A stretch of 64,000 nt of DNA. Source: Prevotella sp. khp7 (lineage in GTDB: Bacteria > Bacteroidota > Bacteroidia > Bacteroidales > Bacteroidaceae). The notes beneath the pieces are model-generated. The model was not told the origin of the DNA, did not search any database, and saw only the letters and a list, made by a program, of their open reading frames with translations. The stretch's first letter is position 1, and the number at the start of each line of letters is the position of its first letter. Positions 41,622 to 49,907 of the stretch are shown here, piece by piece. The position numbers and the translations under genes were made by a program. The DNA lies in NCBI RefSeq assembly GCF_900109055.1, contig NZ_FOIV01000003.1, positions 498,835-562,834 on the forward strand, given 5' to 3'.

Positions 41622-42730
41622 TGATGACATTGTTGTCGGTGGCAGCACCTTTGTTGCTGTCGGCTGTATTGGGATGGCTGTTTATCCCAAGGGTATTGAT
41701 ATTGAGTCACCGTAAACGGTTATTTGATATCCCAGACTTTCGCAAAATGCATGATACGCCTGTTCCACGTTTGGGAGGCATTACTTTTCTGCCTATTCTC
41801 CTAATATGTGTCTGCTTGATAGTTGGTTGTTGGGTGATGCTAGGCATTCCTTATAAAATAGTACATCTCGATATCGTATTCATTCGTTTTGTCTTGCTCT
41901 TTGTTGGCATGATGATGCTCTTCCTTGTGGGTGTTGTTGATGATCTGATAGGTGTCACGTATAAAGCAAAGTTCCTAGTTCAGATTGTATGTGCTTTGCT
42001 CTTTCCTCTGTCAGGTGTATGGATTCACGATTTGGCAGGACTTTTCTGGATAAATGAGATACCAGCATGCATAGGTATTTTGTTAACGGTATTCGCAGTT
42101 GTTTATGTTACTAACGCTATCAATTTGATTGATGGTATTGATGGTTTGGCTGCAGGCATCTGTGCAATATCCCTTAGTACGTTTGGTTTGGCGGCTGCGG
42201 TAACAGGTCAATGTCTTTTCATCCTGTTTGCTTTTGGTATGTTGGGAATCCTGTTGCCTTTCTGGGTCTATAATGTCTATGGTAACATACAAAAAGGACA
42301 TAAGATATTTATGGGTGATACAGGTAGCTTGACTTTAGGCTATCTTGTTAGTTTCCTTCTGATCTCAATGGCAAGTGAGTCGGGCAAAGCGTTCCCTCGT
42401 GATATTCTGATTATCGGTCTTTCAACGATGCTTCTTCCTATGTTTGATATAGTAAGGGTGGTTATTGCAAGAATGAAGAATCACCATAATCCGTTCTTGC
42501 CAGACAAGAATCATATACATCATAAACTACTTCGTACAGGATTAAGTGCCCGTTGGGTCATGGCTGTGCTCATTATGACATCTCTGCTCATTGTTCTTGT
42601 GACGATGTTGGGTGTATGGTTACACCTGGGAAGTACATGGATATTTCTGATTGACTTAGGTGTATGGTTAATTTTCGATTATACGATTAACTATTTCATT
42701 CATAAGAACCATCGAAAGATATATGAATAG
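41609..42730 (+). CDS. MraY/WecA-like phosphoglycosyltransferase, second of two
   Basis: A 373-residue initiating sugar-phosphate transferase with about eleven hydrophobic segments and all hallmarks: FDIPDFRKMHDTPVPRLGG near the N-terminus, VVDDLIGVTYKAKF, NAINLIDGIDGLAAG, FMGDTGSLTLGY and DKNHIHHKLL. The start could be the ATG at 41609 or the ATG at 41618, which overlaps the previous stop as ATGA. It is last in the operon; a 16-bp-stem terminator follows at 42755-42791. Expected to load GlcNAc-1-phosphate or a similar sugar onto undecaprenyl phosphate. Confidence 0.9.
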   Translation: MDDMMMTLLSVAAPLLLSAVLGWLFIPRVLILSHRKRLFDIPDFRKMHDTPVPRLGGITFLPILLICVCLIVGCWVMLGIPYKIVHLDIVFIRFVLLFVGMMMLFLVGVVDDLIGVTYKAKFLVQIVCALLFPLSGVWIHDLAGLFWINEIPACIGILLTVFAVVYVTNAINLIDGIDGLAAGICAISLSTFGLAAAVTGQCLFILFAFGMLGILLPFWVYNVYGNIQKGHKIFMGDTGSLTLGYLVSFLLISMASESGKAFPRDILIIGLSTMLLPMFDIVRVVIARMKNHHNPFLPDKNHIHHKLLRTGLSARWVMAVLIMTSLLIVLVTMLGVWLHLGSTWIFLIDLGVWLIFDYTINYFIHKNHRKIYE

Positions 42731-42754
42731 GATTACCTACAGTATTCTAGTAAA

Positions 42755-42791
42755 ATAAGAAATCCCGCTCTTTTGGAGCGGGATTTCTTAT
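42755..42791. terminator. Bidirectional terminator between the polysaccharide operon and glnN
   Basis: A perfect 16-bp stem (arms 42755-42770 and 42776-42791, loop TTTTG) with A/T-rich ends on both sides can stop transcription from both converging genes. Its right arm touches the glnN stop codon. Confidence 0.85.
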
Positions 42792-44983
42792 TATCTGATG
42801 AAGAGTAGTTCACGGTATTTGGGGAGTGACCAGAGTCCGTCTTCTACAATCATCTCTAGATGATCGATTTCATAGCGGATAGCATCCATTTTCGGACATA
42901 CCGTATCGTGGTATGAGATAGCACGCTCGTGTATGTTGTATATATGGTTAGCCACTCGGCGAGCATCGGTCAGATCCTCTACAAGTTGCTCAATGCGTTC
43001 AGTACGTTCGGCAATCTCCTGGATAAGTTTCATGTTACGTGCCGAGAGACGATTAGCCTGATCAGTAGGAAATACGTCTTTCATGCCCTGAACGTTCTTG
43101 ATGAGTTGTGACTGGTAATGAGTAGATACAGGGATAATATGATTCATCGACATGTCACCCATGACGCGAGCTTCAATCTGTACAGTCTTCACGTATGTCT
43201 CCCATTTTACCTCGTTGCGAGCCTCAAGCTCCTTGCGGTTCATCACCTTAGTCGATTCAAACATCTTGATGCTTGAGTCATCGAGATAGTGCTCAAAGAT
43301 TTTGGGACATGACTTCTCTACATCAAGTCCGCGACGGGCAGCTTCTCTTATCCATTCATCACTGTAGCCGTTGCCGTCGAAACGTATGGGCTTACATGTC
43401 TTAATGTCTTCGCGAAGCACGTCAACGATGGCTGACAATTTATTCTCGCCTTTAGCGATACGCTTGTCAACTCGCTTATTGAAAGAGTTCAGGGCCTCTG
43501 CCATTGCAGAGTTCAGAGCAATCATGGCTGAGGCGCAGTTGGCTGAAGACCCTGGAGCACGGAACTCAAATCGATTGCCAGTAAATGCAAAAGGCGATGT
43601 GCGGTTGCGATCGGTGTTATCGATAATCAGATCAGGAATCTGTGGAATATCGATTTCCATGCCCTGCTTGCCTTTCAGCGCAAAGAGTTCTTCCTTGTCT
43701 GAGAGTTCGATGTGGTCAAGCAACTCCGTCAGCTGTTTGCCAAGGAAACTGCTGATGATGGATGGAGGTGCTTCATTACCCCCTAAACGATGGGCATTGG
43801 TTGCACTCATGATGGAGGCTTTCAACAGTCCGTTATGGCGATATACACCCATTAGGGTTTCTACGATGAAGGTCACGAAACGCAGATTCTCTTCAGGTGT
43901 CTTGCCTGGTGCATGGAGCAGGATACCATTATCAGCAGATAGGCTCCAGTTGTTGTGCTTACCCGAGCCGTTGACGCCGTCGAAGGGCTTTTCGTGGAGC
44001 AAGACGCGAAAACCATGATTGCGGGCTACACGTTTCATGAGCGACATAAGCAGCATGTTGTGGTCGACGGCCAGATTACACTCTTCGAAAATTGGAGCGA
44101 GCTCAAATTGGTTAGGAGCCACCTCGTTATGTCTGGTCTTACAAGGGATGGCGAGTTCCAAGGCCTGAATTTCCAGATCCTTCATAAAGGCCTGTACGCG
44201 ATCAGGTATTGTGCCGAAGTAGTGGTCGTCCATCTGCTGGTTCTTTGCGCTTTCGTGTCCCATTAGCGTACGACCTGTCATTACTAGGTCAGGACGGGCA
44301 GAGTAGAGACCTTCGTCAACAAGGAAGTACTCTTGCTCCCAACCTAGGTTCACCTGCACCTTCTTGACGTCGTCATAGAAATACTTGCAAGTGTTGGTCG
44401 CTGCCTTTCCTACAGCGTGGAGAGAGCGCAGAAGCGGGGCTTTATAATCGAGTGCTTCGCCTGTATATGAAATGAAAATCGTTGGGATACAGAGTGTGTC
44501 GTCGATAATGAATACGGGCGATGTCGGATCCCATGCAGAGTAGCCTCTAGCCTCGAAGGTATTACGAATGCCGCCGTTGGGGAATGATGAGGCATCGGGC
44601 TCTTGCTGAACAAGCAACTTTCCGCTGAAGTTCTCTACCATACCGCCTTTTCCGTCGTGCTCCACGAAGGCATCGTGCTTTTCGGCCGTTCCCTCCGTTA
44701 AGGGCTGGAACCAGTGAGTATAGTGGGTGACTCCCATTTCCTGTGCCCACTGCTTCATACCTAAAGCTACGGCGTCGGCAATACTGCGGTCTAGACGGGC
44801 ACCATTGTCTATAACGTCGATGAGCTTGTTATACACATCAGCAGGCAGGTATTTATACATCTTCTGGCGGTTGAATACATATTTCCCGAAGTATTCTGAT
44901 GGGCGCTCAGAAGGTGTAGCCACCTCAAGGGCCTTCTTTTTGAAAGCTTCTTCTACAACTTGGAATCTTAGTTGATTGCTCAT
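42791..44983 (-). CDS. glnN: Glutamine synthetase type III
   Basis: A 730-residue GSIII, the long form typical of Bacteroidetes and cyanobacteria, catalysing ATP-dependent glutamine formation from glutamate and ammonia. Visible blocks include TEGTAEKHDAFVE, GWEQEYFLVDEGLYSARPDLV, CKTRHNEVAPNQFELAPIFEECNLAVDHN, HEKPFDGVNGSGKHNNWSLS (the ammonia/nucleotide site) and RFEFRAPGSSANCASAM. The N-terminus and length match GSIII. It is 25 bp downstream of aguB on the same strand, so it may be read with agmatine degradation, which releases ammonia. Confidence 0.95.
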   Translation of the reverse strand: MSNQLRFQVVEEAFKKKALEVATPSERPSEYFGKYVFNRQKMYKYLPADVYNKLIDVIDNGARLDRSIADAVALGMKQWAQEMGVTHYTHWFQPLTEGTAEKHDAFVEHDGKGGMVENFSGKLLVQQEPDASSFPNGGIRNTFEARGYSAWDPTSPVFIIDDTLCIPTIFISYTGEALDYKAPLLRSLHAVGKAATNTCKYFYDDVKKVQVNLGWEQEYFLVDEGLYSARPDLVMTGRTLMGHESAKNQQMDDHYFGTIPDRVQAFMKDLEIQALELAIPCKTRHNEVAPNQFELAPIFEECNLAVDHNMLLMSLMKRVARNHGFRVLLHEKPFDGVNGSGKHNNWSLSADNGILLHAPGKTPEENLRFVTFIVETLMGVYRHNGLLKASIMSATNAHRLGGNEAPPSIISSFLGKQLTELLDHIELSDKEELFALKGKQGMEIDIPQIPDLIIDNTDRNRTSPFAFTGNRFEFRAPGSSANCASAMIALNSAMAEALNSFNKRVDKRIAKGENKLSAIVDVLREDIKTCKPIRFDGNGYSDEWIREAARRGLDVEKSCPKIFEHYLDDSSIKMFESTKVMNRKELEARNEVKWETYVKTVQIEARVMGDMSMNHIIPVSTHYQSQLIKNVQGMKDVFPTDQANRLSARNMKLIQEIAERTERIEQLVEDLTDARRVANHIYNIHERAISYHDTVCPKMDAIRYEIDHLEMIVEDGLWSLPKYRELLFIR

Positions 44984-45008
44984 AATTATGATTTAGTTCT
45001 TAAATATT

Positions 45009-45893
45009 TCAGTCTATAAAACGGCGGGTAATGTCGCTGTATTTGTCGATGCGGCGGTCGCGGAGGAATGGCCACCAGCGACGTACTTGTTCTGAGTGGT
45101 CGAGGTCGAGCTCCACGATGATACTCTCTTCCTCATCGGTAGAGGCTTCGTAGATGATTTCGCCCTGAGGGCCTGCTACGAACGATGTACCCCAGAACTG
45201 GATACCGTTTGTCTGACTAGAAGGATCGGGCTCATGGCCTACACGATTGACGGTAATGACGGGCAGGCCGTTAGCAACGGCATGTCCTCTCTGAACTGTC
45301 TGCCAAGCCATTCTCTGGCGTTGCTGTTCCTCGGGCGTGTCGCTCGACTCATAGCCGATGGCTGTAGGATAAATCAGCATGTCGGCGCCCTGTAGGGCCA
45401 TCAGACGTGCTGCCTCCGGATACCACTGGTCCCAACAGACAAGTACACCCAGTTTTCCAACTGAGGTCTGTATAGGATGGAATCCCAAATCGCCAGGAGT
45501 GAAGTAGAACTTCTCGTAGTAGGCTGGATCGTCGGGAATGTGCATCTTCCGATAAATGCCGGCTATCGAGCCGTCTTTCTCGATGACAACAGCCGTATTA
45601 TGATAGAGCCCTGATGCCCGTTTCTCGAAGAGCGAGGTCACGATAACCACCCCAAACTGCTTGGCTATCTCGCCAAAGAGCTTGGTTGAAGGGCCTGGGA
45701 TGGGCTCTGCATAGTCGAAATTGTCAACACTCTCCGTCTGACAGAAGTAGAGCGAGTTGTGCAGCTCCTGCAATACAATCAACTGGGCGCCTCGCTTGGC
45801 AAGGTCGCTAACTCCTTCTGCAAGACGCAGTATGTTATTCTGCGTGTCAGCCGTGTTGTGCTGCTGTAGAAATCCAATCTTCAGTTCTTTCAT
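45009..45893 (-). CDS. aguB: N-carbamoylputrescine amidase
   Basis: A 294-residue nitrilase-superfamily enzyme that hydrolyses N-carbamoylputrescine to putrescine, CO2 and ammonia. The triad is Glu43 (LQELHN), Lys116 (YRKMHIP) and Cys153 (LVCWDQWYPE). It begins 4 bp inside aguA (ATGA overlap), so the two are co-translated and the pairing with agmatine deiminase makes the function well supported. The ATG at 45891-45893 replaces a longer frame start that would lie inside aguA. Confidence 0.93.
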   Translation of the reverse strand: MKELKIGFLQQHNTADTQNNILRLAEGVSDLAKRGAQLIVLQELHNSLYFCQTESVDNFDYAEPIPGPSTKLFGEIAKQFGVVIVTSLFEKRASGLYHNTAVVIEKDGSIAGIYRKMHIPDDPAYYEKFYFTPGDLGFHPIQTSVGKLGVLVCWDQWYPEAARLMALQGADMLIYPTAIGYESSDTPEEQQRQRMAWQTVQRGHAVANGLPVITVNRVGHEPDPSSQTNGIQFWGTSFVAGPQGEIIYEASTDEEESIIVELDLDHSEQVRRWWPFLRDRRIDKYSDITRRFID

Positions 45894-46858
45894 ATTTTGG
45901 GGTATTGCATGGTGCAGCAATGGAGCGAGCCATGCTGCTTAATGATACTTCTACAATCGATGCCCACAATCTCTCTGTCAGGGAATGCCTGGCCAATCAC
46001 CCGAAGAGCCTCTGCATCGAGGTCGGGCTGTGCATAGGTGGGACAGAGCACTGCTCCGTTCACTACAAGGAAGTTGGCATACGTGGCGGGCAGTCTCTCG
46101 CCATCAAAGATGATAGGGCGGGGCATTGGCAGTTTCATCAGACGATATGGCTTGCCTTCAAGCGTGCGGAAGGTCTTCAGTTGTTCCTCCATCAGTCTCA
46201 GGTCCTCATACTGTTCGTCGTCAGGATCGTCACACCCCATATATAATAAGGTGTCTTCTGGACAGATGCGTACTAATGTATCGATATGCCCGTCGGTGTC
46301 GTCGCCCGTCAGGTTGCCGTAGTCTATCCAGAGTATGCGTTTCGCGTGGAGTTCACGTTTCAATCGCTCTTCTATCTGTTCTTTGCTAAGAGGTTGGTTG
46401 CGATGAGGTGCCAGCAGACAGCCCGTAGTGGTGAACACCGTGCCCTTGCCGTCGCTCTCAATAGAACCACCTTCGAGCACGAAGTCGAGACAGTCCACAT
46501 ATTCGCCTTTCAGTTTTCCTTCGTCATAAAGTCTGCGATTGATGGCGTTGTCTAGTTCAGCGGCGAACTTCTCGCCCCAGCCGTTAAAGCAGAAGTCGAG
46601 CAGACGGGCGTGGCCTTCGTCATCAACGAGGGTGATGAACCCGTGATCTCTAGCCCAAGTGTCGTTAGATGGTTCACCGACAATTAGCAGTTCTTCGCGT
46701 TTTTCAATCTCGCAGGCCATCTCCTTGTAGGTGGCTGTTATCTCTTCGAGCATCGGAGCCCAGTCTGTTCCTGCGTGCGGCCAAGTAAGCTGCACACCCC
46801 ACTGAGGCTCCCATTCTGCTGGTAAGCGCCACTTCTTTGTATCGGCTTTTACGTCCAT
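45890..46858 (-). CDS. aguA: Agmatine deiminase
   Basis: A 322-residue enzyme of the PAD/guanidino-modifying superfamily, converting agmatine to N-carbamoylputrescine and ammonia. It opens RLPAEWEPQWGVQLTWPHAGTDW, then WARDHGF, VLEGGSIESDGKGTVFTT, DDTDGHIDTLVRI and a C-terminal HGSLHCCTMQYP, where Cys314 is the catalytic nucleophile. An ATG six nt upstream (46864) is also possible. The -7 box at 46875-46882 leaves almost no leader. First gene of aguA-aguB-glnN. Confidence 0.92.
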   Translation of the reverse strand: MDVKADTKKWRLPAEWEPQWGVQLTWPHAGTDWAPMLEEITATYKEMACEIEKREELLIVGEPSNDTWARDHGFITLVDDEGHARLLDFCFNGWGEKFAAELDNAINRRLYDEGKLKGEYVDCLDFVLEGGSIESDGKGTVFTTTGCLLAPHRNQPLSKEQIEERLKRELHAKRILWIDYGNLTGDDTDGHIDTLVRICPEDTLLYMGCDDPDDEQYEDLRLMEEQLKTFRTLEGKPYRLMKLPMPRPIIFDGERLPATYANFLVVNGAVLCPTYAQPDLDAEALRVIGQAFPDREIVGIDCRSIIKQHGSLHCCTMQYPKI

Positions 46859-46874
46859 TATCATTAATTTGGTG

Positions 46875-46882
46875 CAAAGGTA
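46875..46882 (-). promoter_or_regulatory. -7 box of the agu-glnN operon
   Basis: Reverse TACCTTTG, about 11-17 bp upstream of the two candidate aguA start codons. Confidence 0.6.
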
Positions 46883-46893
46883 CAACTTTTTTG

Positions 46894-46916
46894 GTGAATA
46901 GTAGATAGTGAATAGT
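46894..46916. repeat. Direct repeats of GTGAATAGT between divergent promoters
   Basis: The 9-mer occurs at 46894-46902 and 46908-46916, a 14-bp period. It sits between the aguA -7 box and the ABC-gene -7 box (46927-46934), in the region where upstream control elements of both would lie. Confidence 0.5.
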
Positions 46917-46926
46917 GAAAAATGTG

Positions 46927-46934
46927 TATCTTTG
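46927..46934 (+). promoter_or_regulatory. -7 box of the FetAB-like operon
   Basis: TATCTTTG ends 15 bp before the ATG at 46950. Confidence 0.6.
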
Positions 46935-46949
46935 CAGAAAATATTAAGC

Positions 46950-47540
46950 ATGCTGGAATTTAAGGATGCCACAATCGAAGTGGGCGAGCGAGTGCTGGTG
47001 GAACGGCTTTCGCTGATTGCCAAAGATGGCGAGCTGACCTGTGTCACAGGGCCTGAGGGTTCTGGCAAGACTACGTTGCTGCGTGCGCTGATGGGCTTTC
47101 AGCCAGTAAAAGAGGGCTTTGTGAGCGTCGATGGTGAGCTGTTGACAGTCTTGTCTGCCCATGCCTTCCGCAAGATGATGGTCTATCTGCCCCAGCAGAT
47201 GCAGCTTCTGGCGCATGCTATCACGGAATCTGAGCCTGTTGAAGAGCAAACCGCAGACGAATATGCCGTTTGGAACGCCGTCTTGCCCTCAGCAGACAAA
47301 GCTATTGCTCCAAAACCTCTTAGCGCAGAAGAAATCATGCTGCTGGCTGAGAAGACGCTGAGAGACGCAGAGAATAAGCCTATTGTGATAGCCGATGAGC
47401 CAACGGCCCTTCTTACGCCAGAGCTGACGATGCGTATGATTCAGTTGCTAAAGGCGCAGGCAGCGATGGGCAAGACGGTGCTTGTTGCAAGCCGTCATCC
47501 TCAGATGATAGAATATGCAGATATGATTGTAAGATTATAA
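46950..47540 (+). CDS. ABC transporter ATP-binding subunit, FetA-like, degenerate signature
   Basis: A 196-residue ABC ATPase. Walker A is GPEGSGKTT (residues 34-42), Walker B is VIADEPTALL, and the switch His is in VASRHPQM. The signature motif, usually LSGGQ, appears as LSAEE, so it may hydrolyse ATP weakly or be regulatory. Very compact size and the partner UPF0014-type permease place it with FetA/YbbL, part of an iron-export or oxidative-stress system. The frame opens earlier at 46908 but the ATG at 46950, 15 bp after the -7 box, is used. Confidence 0.8.
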   Translation: MLEFKDATIEVGERVLVERLSLIAKDGELTCVTGPEGSGKTTLLRALMGFQPVKEGFVSVDGELLTVLSAHAFRKMMVYLPQQMQLLAHAITESEPVEEQTADEYAVWNAVLPSADKAIAPKPLSAEEIMLLAEKTLRDAENKPIVIADEPTALLTPELTMRMIQLLKAQAAMGKTVLVASRHPQMIEYADMIVRL

Positions 47541-47556
47541 GACCTATATAAATATA

Positions 47557-48312
47557 ATGAAGATATTGATATTACATACTTTTCTCGCCCTTCTGCTGTT
47601 GCTGATTCCTGCTGGGGCGCTCTATTTTTTTGAGCCCAAGAAACTTGTCAGATTCCTGATGGTTATTGGCCGTATGGCAGCCCAGTTGCTGGCGCTCTGC
47701 CTTCTGGTGTGGGTGCTGATAAGGGTCGACAGCGTCTGGTTGTCTGTGGCTTGGCTTGTGGCAATGGCCTTGGGAGGATCGTGGCTCGTGCTGAAACGAT
47801 GTGAGCTGAAGGGTAGGGCTATGCTGCCTGCTGTGGCATTAGGTTTGTTCCTAGGCGTTTTTCTGGTAGGCATGTGGCTGTTAGCTGTCGTTCTGCCCGT
47901 TAAAGCTTTTGATGTCCGTTGGTTCGTACCCGTGATGTCGCTTCTGATGGGCCACTCTGTCTCGATGCTTGTTCGTGGACTCAGTACCTATCTCTCTGCC
48001 CTACAAACAGATAAAGAGCACTACGAGTTCCTGCGTGGCAATGGTACTCCCCATTTTAAGGCTCTCCAGCCCTTTATGCGTAGCGCTCTGTTGGCTGTTG
48101 TTCAGCCCACGATGGTAAATCTCTCTCAGCTCGCTCTCGCCTCAATGCCTTTGCTGCTGGTGGGTCTGCTGTTGGGCGGTCTCACTCCTGTCAACGCTTT
48201 CGCGATGATGCTCTTTATGACGATAGGTTGCATCTCAGCTTCCGTGCTTGTCTTGGGACTTACCATTCTCTTGACAGATAAGAAAGTGTGGTCTTTTAGC
48301 GAAAACCTATAG
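47557..48312 (+). CDS. UPF0014 family permease, FetB-like
   Basis: A 251-residue membrane protein with seven or so hydrophobic segments, of the UPF0014/FetB family. It opens HTFLALLLLLIPAGALYFFEPKKLV, includes LLMGHSVSMLVRGLSTYLSALQTDKEHYEFLRGNGTPHFKALQPFMRSAL, and ends LVLGLTILLTDKKVW. FetAB of Escherichia coli exports iron. The gene follows the ATPase by 16 bp and is followed by a strong terminator (48344-48385). Confidence 0.85.
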   Translation: MKILILHTFLALLLLLIPAGALYFFEPKKLVRFLMVIGRMAAQLLALCLLVWVLIRVDSVWLSVAWLVAMALGGSWLVLKRCELKGRAMLPAVALGLFLGVFLVGMWLLAVVLPVKAFDVRWFVPVMSLLMGHSVSMLVRGLSTYLSALQTDKEHYEFLRGNGTPHFKALQPFMRSALLAVVQPTMVNLSQLALASMPLLLVGLLLGGLTPVNAFAMMLFMTIGCISASVLVLGLTILLTDKKVWSFSENL

Positions 48313-48343
48313 CAGATTGTAAAGAATATATGTCTGAAAAAGT

Positions 48344-48385
48344 GCCTCCCAGTTTTCTTAATCTAGAGAAACTGGGAGGCTTTTT
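48344..48385 (+). terminator. Intrinsic terminator after the FetAB-like operon
   Basis: GCCTCCCAGTTT (48344-48355) pairs perfectly with AAACTGGGAGGC (48369-48380), then TTTTT. Confidence 0.9.
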
Positions 48386-48443
48386 AGGGCGTTTTGGAGT
48401 TGTATTACGACTAAGTAAGAGTTTCAAGTAAGTAAAGTAGGGG

Positions 48444-48470
48444 TTTGCTCGGAGTAAAGTCCCACTTTAG
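48444..48470. repeat. Intergenic palindromic repeat, copy 2
   Basis: GGTTTGCTCGG followed by AGTAAAGT-CCC-ACTTT closely matches 25070-25096; the two copies differ only in one base of the first part and in the three loop bases. Confidence 0.7.
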
Positions 48471-48596
48471 TCGGTCTAAAGCTGTGGCTTTTTAGGGCGA
48501 AAATATATCAAAAATCGGGCATTTCAAGGTTTTTTTTAGTATGATATCCTGACAATATTTTGTAACAACCATGTATTCAGGCAGATACAAAACAGC

Positions 48597-48649
48597 TCAA
48601 AACTCGCGTATTTGCGACCGATTGATTGCTTTCTGACTTTTGCGCGAGT
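48597..48649. repeat. Repeat CAAAACTCGCG with inverted partner
   Basis: TCAAAACTCGCGT at 48597-48609 has an inverted partner CGCGAGTT about 34 nt later, and the same 12-mer recurs at 54026-54037 after holA, followed by a similar 11-nt tail. The 48386-48753 gap otherwise holds no gene I can support; the 72-codon open frame at 48612-48830 lacks a promoter and is treated as non-coding. Confidence 0.55.
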
Positions 48650-48753
48650 TATGAGCGTTGCTTTGTCTGGAGTTTTCGCATCGGAGAATCATCCTGCTCG
48701 GAAATGTCGAGTTGCGCTCGAAGTGGGAGCTTGCTCAAAAAAAACAGATATTA

Positions 48754-48785
48754 TTTGGATATTTGTTTGCTTATTAGTAACTTTG
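48754..48785 (+). promoter_or_regulatory. Promoter of the hydrolase-nuclease operon
   Basis: TTTGG at 48754-48758 and TAACTTTG at 48778-48785 have about 19-20 bp spacing; the leader to the ATG at 48843 is about 52 nt. Confidence 0.65.
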
Positions 48786-48842
48786 CAAACTAAACGAATT
48801 AATTATAAACCCAATAAAAAACTGAATTAAAATATTACGAAA

Positions 48843-49898
48843 ATGAAGAAACTTTTTTTATCAGCGATGATGATCGCTATGAGTGTGGGGCTGATGGATG
48901 CCCAGACCGTTCAGAAGCAAGTGGTAGAAGAGGGCGGTACAGGTCCTTTTAAGTCTGAGGTTGTAGGCGACGCTTCATGCCCAGGCTTCACCGTTTATCG
49001 TCCCCAGAACCTGAAGGATGTGGTGGCCCGTCAGGGTGCCCTGCCTGTGATTGTATATGCCAACGGTGCCTGCTTCAATAACAACGTCGAGATGCGTCTG
49101 TTGCTCAGCGAGGTGGCCTCTTATGGTTATGTGGCTGCAGCTATCGGTCCCTATGATGAGGAAGATGTGATGGCCCAGTGGCGTGGCGTGCTCAAGTCGG
49201 CCTATCCTGAAACAAAAGGTGAGGTGGTGATGGCCAATGGTGAGAAGATCCTGCCTCTGACGCCTGAGGAGTTGAAGGCCCGTCAGGAGGAGCAGGCCCG
49301 TCAGCGCGAGCTGGCTGCCAAGGCCGCCAAGAAAGCCAAGAAACAGCAGCCCGCAGTTCCACAGTTCCGCACATATCCCAAAATGCTGCTTGAGGTGCTC
49401 GACTGGCTGACAGAGCAGAATGCTGCTCAAGGCTCAGAGTACTATCATTGCCTCGATTTGCAGCGCGTGGCTGCCATGGGCCAGTCGTGTGGTGGCGCTC
49501 AAGTATTGGGCGTGGCATACGACCCCCGTATCAAGACCTGCGTGATGCTTAACTCAGGTATCGGCGATATGGAGATGATGGGTTCTACGAAGGAGAATCT
49601 GAAGAATCTGCATCAGCCCATGTTCTATATGATTGGTGGTCCTGGCGACATTGCTTATGCAAATGCCCAGAAAGACTATGAGCGTATAGCTGATAACATA
49701 CCTGTGGTGATGCTTAACTCGAAGGACGGCCACAGCGGCACTTACTACGAGAAGTTTGGCGGCAATTATGCCAAGGCTGTCGTGAAGTGGCTCGACTGGC
49801 AGTTGAAGGGACTTGTTGGTCAGTCGGCTCTCTTCCTCGATGATGACTATCTGAAGCTGAAGTTCCCAGAATGGCAAGGCGTCCGCAAGAACTTCTGA
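48843..49898 (+). CDS. Secreted alpha/beta hydrolase with a charged helical insertion
   Basis: A 351-residue exported protein with a signal peptide (ending MDAQ) and an alpha/beta-hydrolase core. LPVIVYANGACFNN is a typical oxyanion-hole strand, the nucleophile elbow is GQSCGG (Ser215), and a His lies in SKDGHSGTY near the end. Residues about 141-170 are a highly charged Glu/Gln/Lys/Ala segment, probably a coiled helix inserted between core strands. Esterase, cutinase-like or peptidase activity is possible. It is followed 9 bp later by a secreted nuclease. Confidence 0.75.
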   Translation: MKKLFLSAMMIAMSVGLMDAQTVQKQVVEEGGTGPFKSEVVGDASCPGFTVYRPQNLKDVVARQGALPVIVYANGACFNNNVEMRLLLSEVASYGYVAAAIGPYDEEDVMAQWRGVLKSAYPETKGEVVMANGEKILPLTPEELKARQEEQARQRELAAKAAKKAKKQQPAVPQFRTYPKMLLEVLDWLTEQNAAQGSEYYHCLDLQRVAAMGQSCGGAQVLGVAYDPRIKTCVMLNSGIGDMEMMGSTKENLKNLHQPMFYMIGGPGDIAYANAQKDYERIADNIPVVMLNSKDGHSGTYYEKFGGNYAKAVVKWLDWQLKGLVGQSALFLDDDYLKLKFPEWQGVRKNF

Positions 49899-49907
49899 TA
49901 ACAGGCA

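Noticed and set aside
25519..42730. Phase-variable capsule promoter
   Set aside because: I looked for inverted repeats flanking the -7 box at 25321 and saw none in the right place.
43371..44018. 215-codon frame on + inside glnN
   Set aside because: Shadow of the glutamine synthetase coding strand.
48612..48830. 72-codon open frame on + between the FetAB operon and the hydrolase gene
   Set aside because: It overlaps the repeat block and runs through the promoter of the next gene; the composition looks like translated intergenic sequence.
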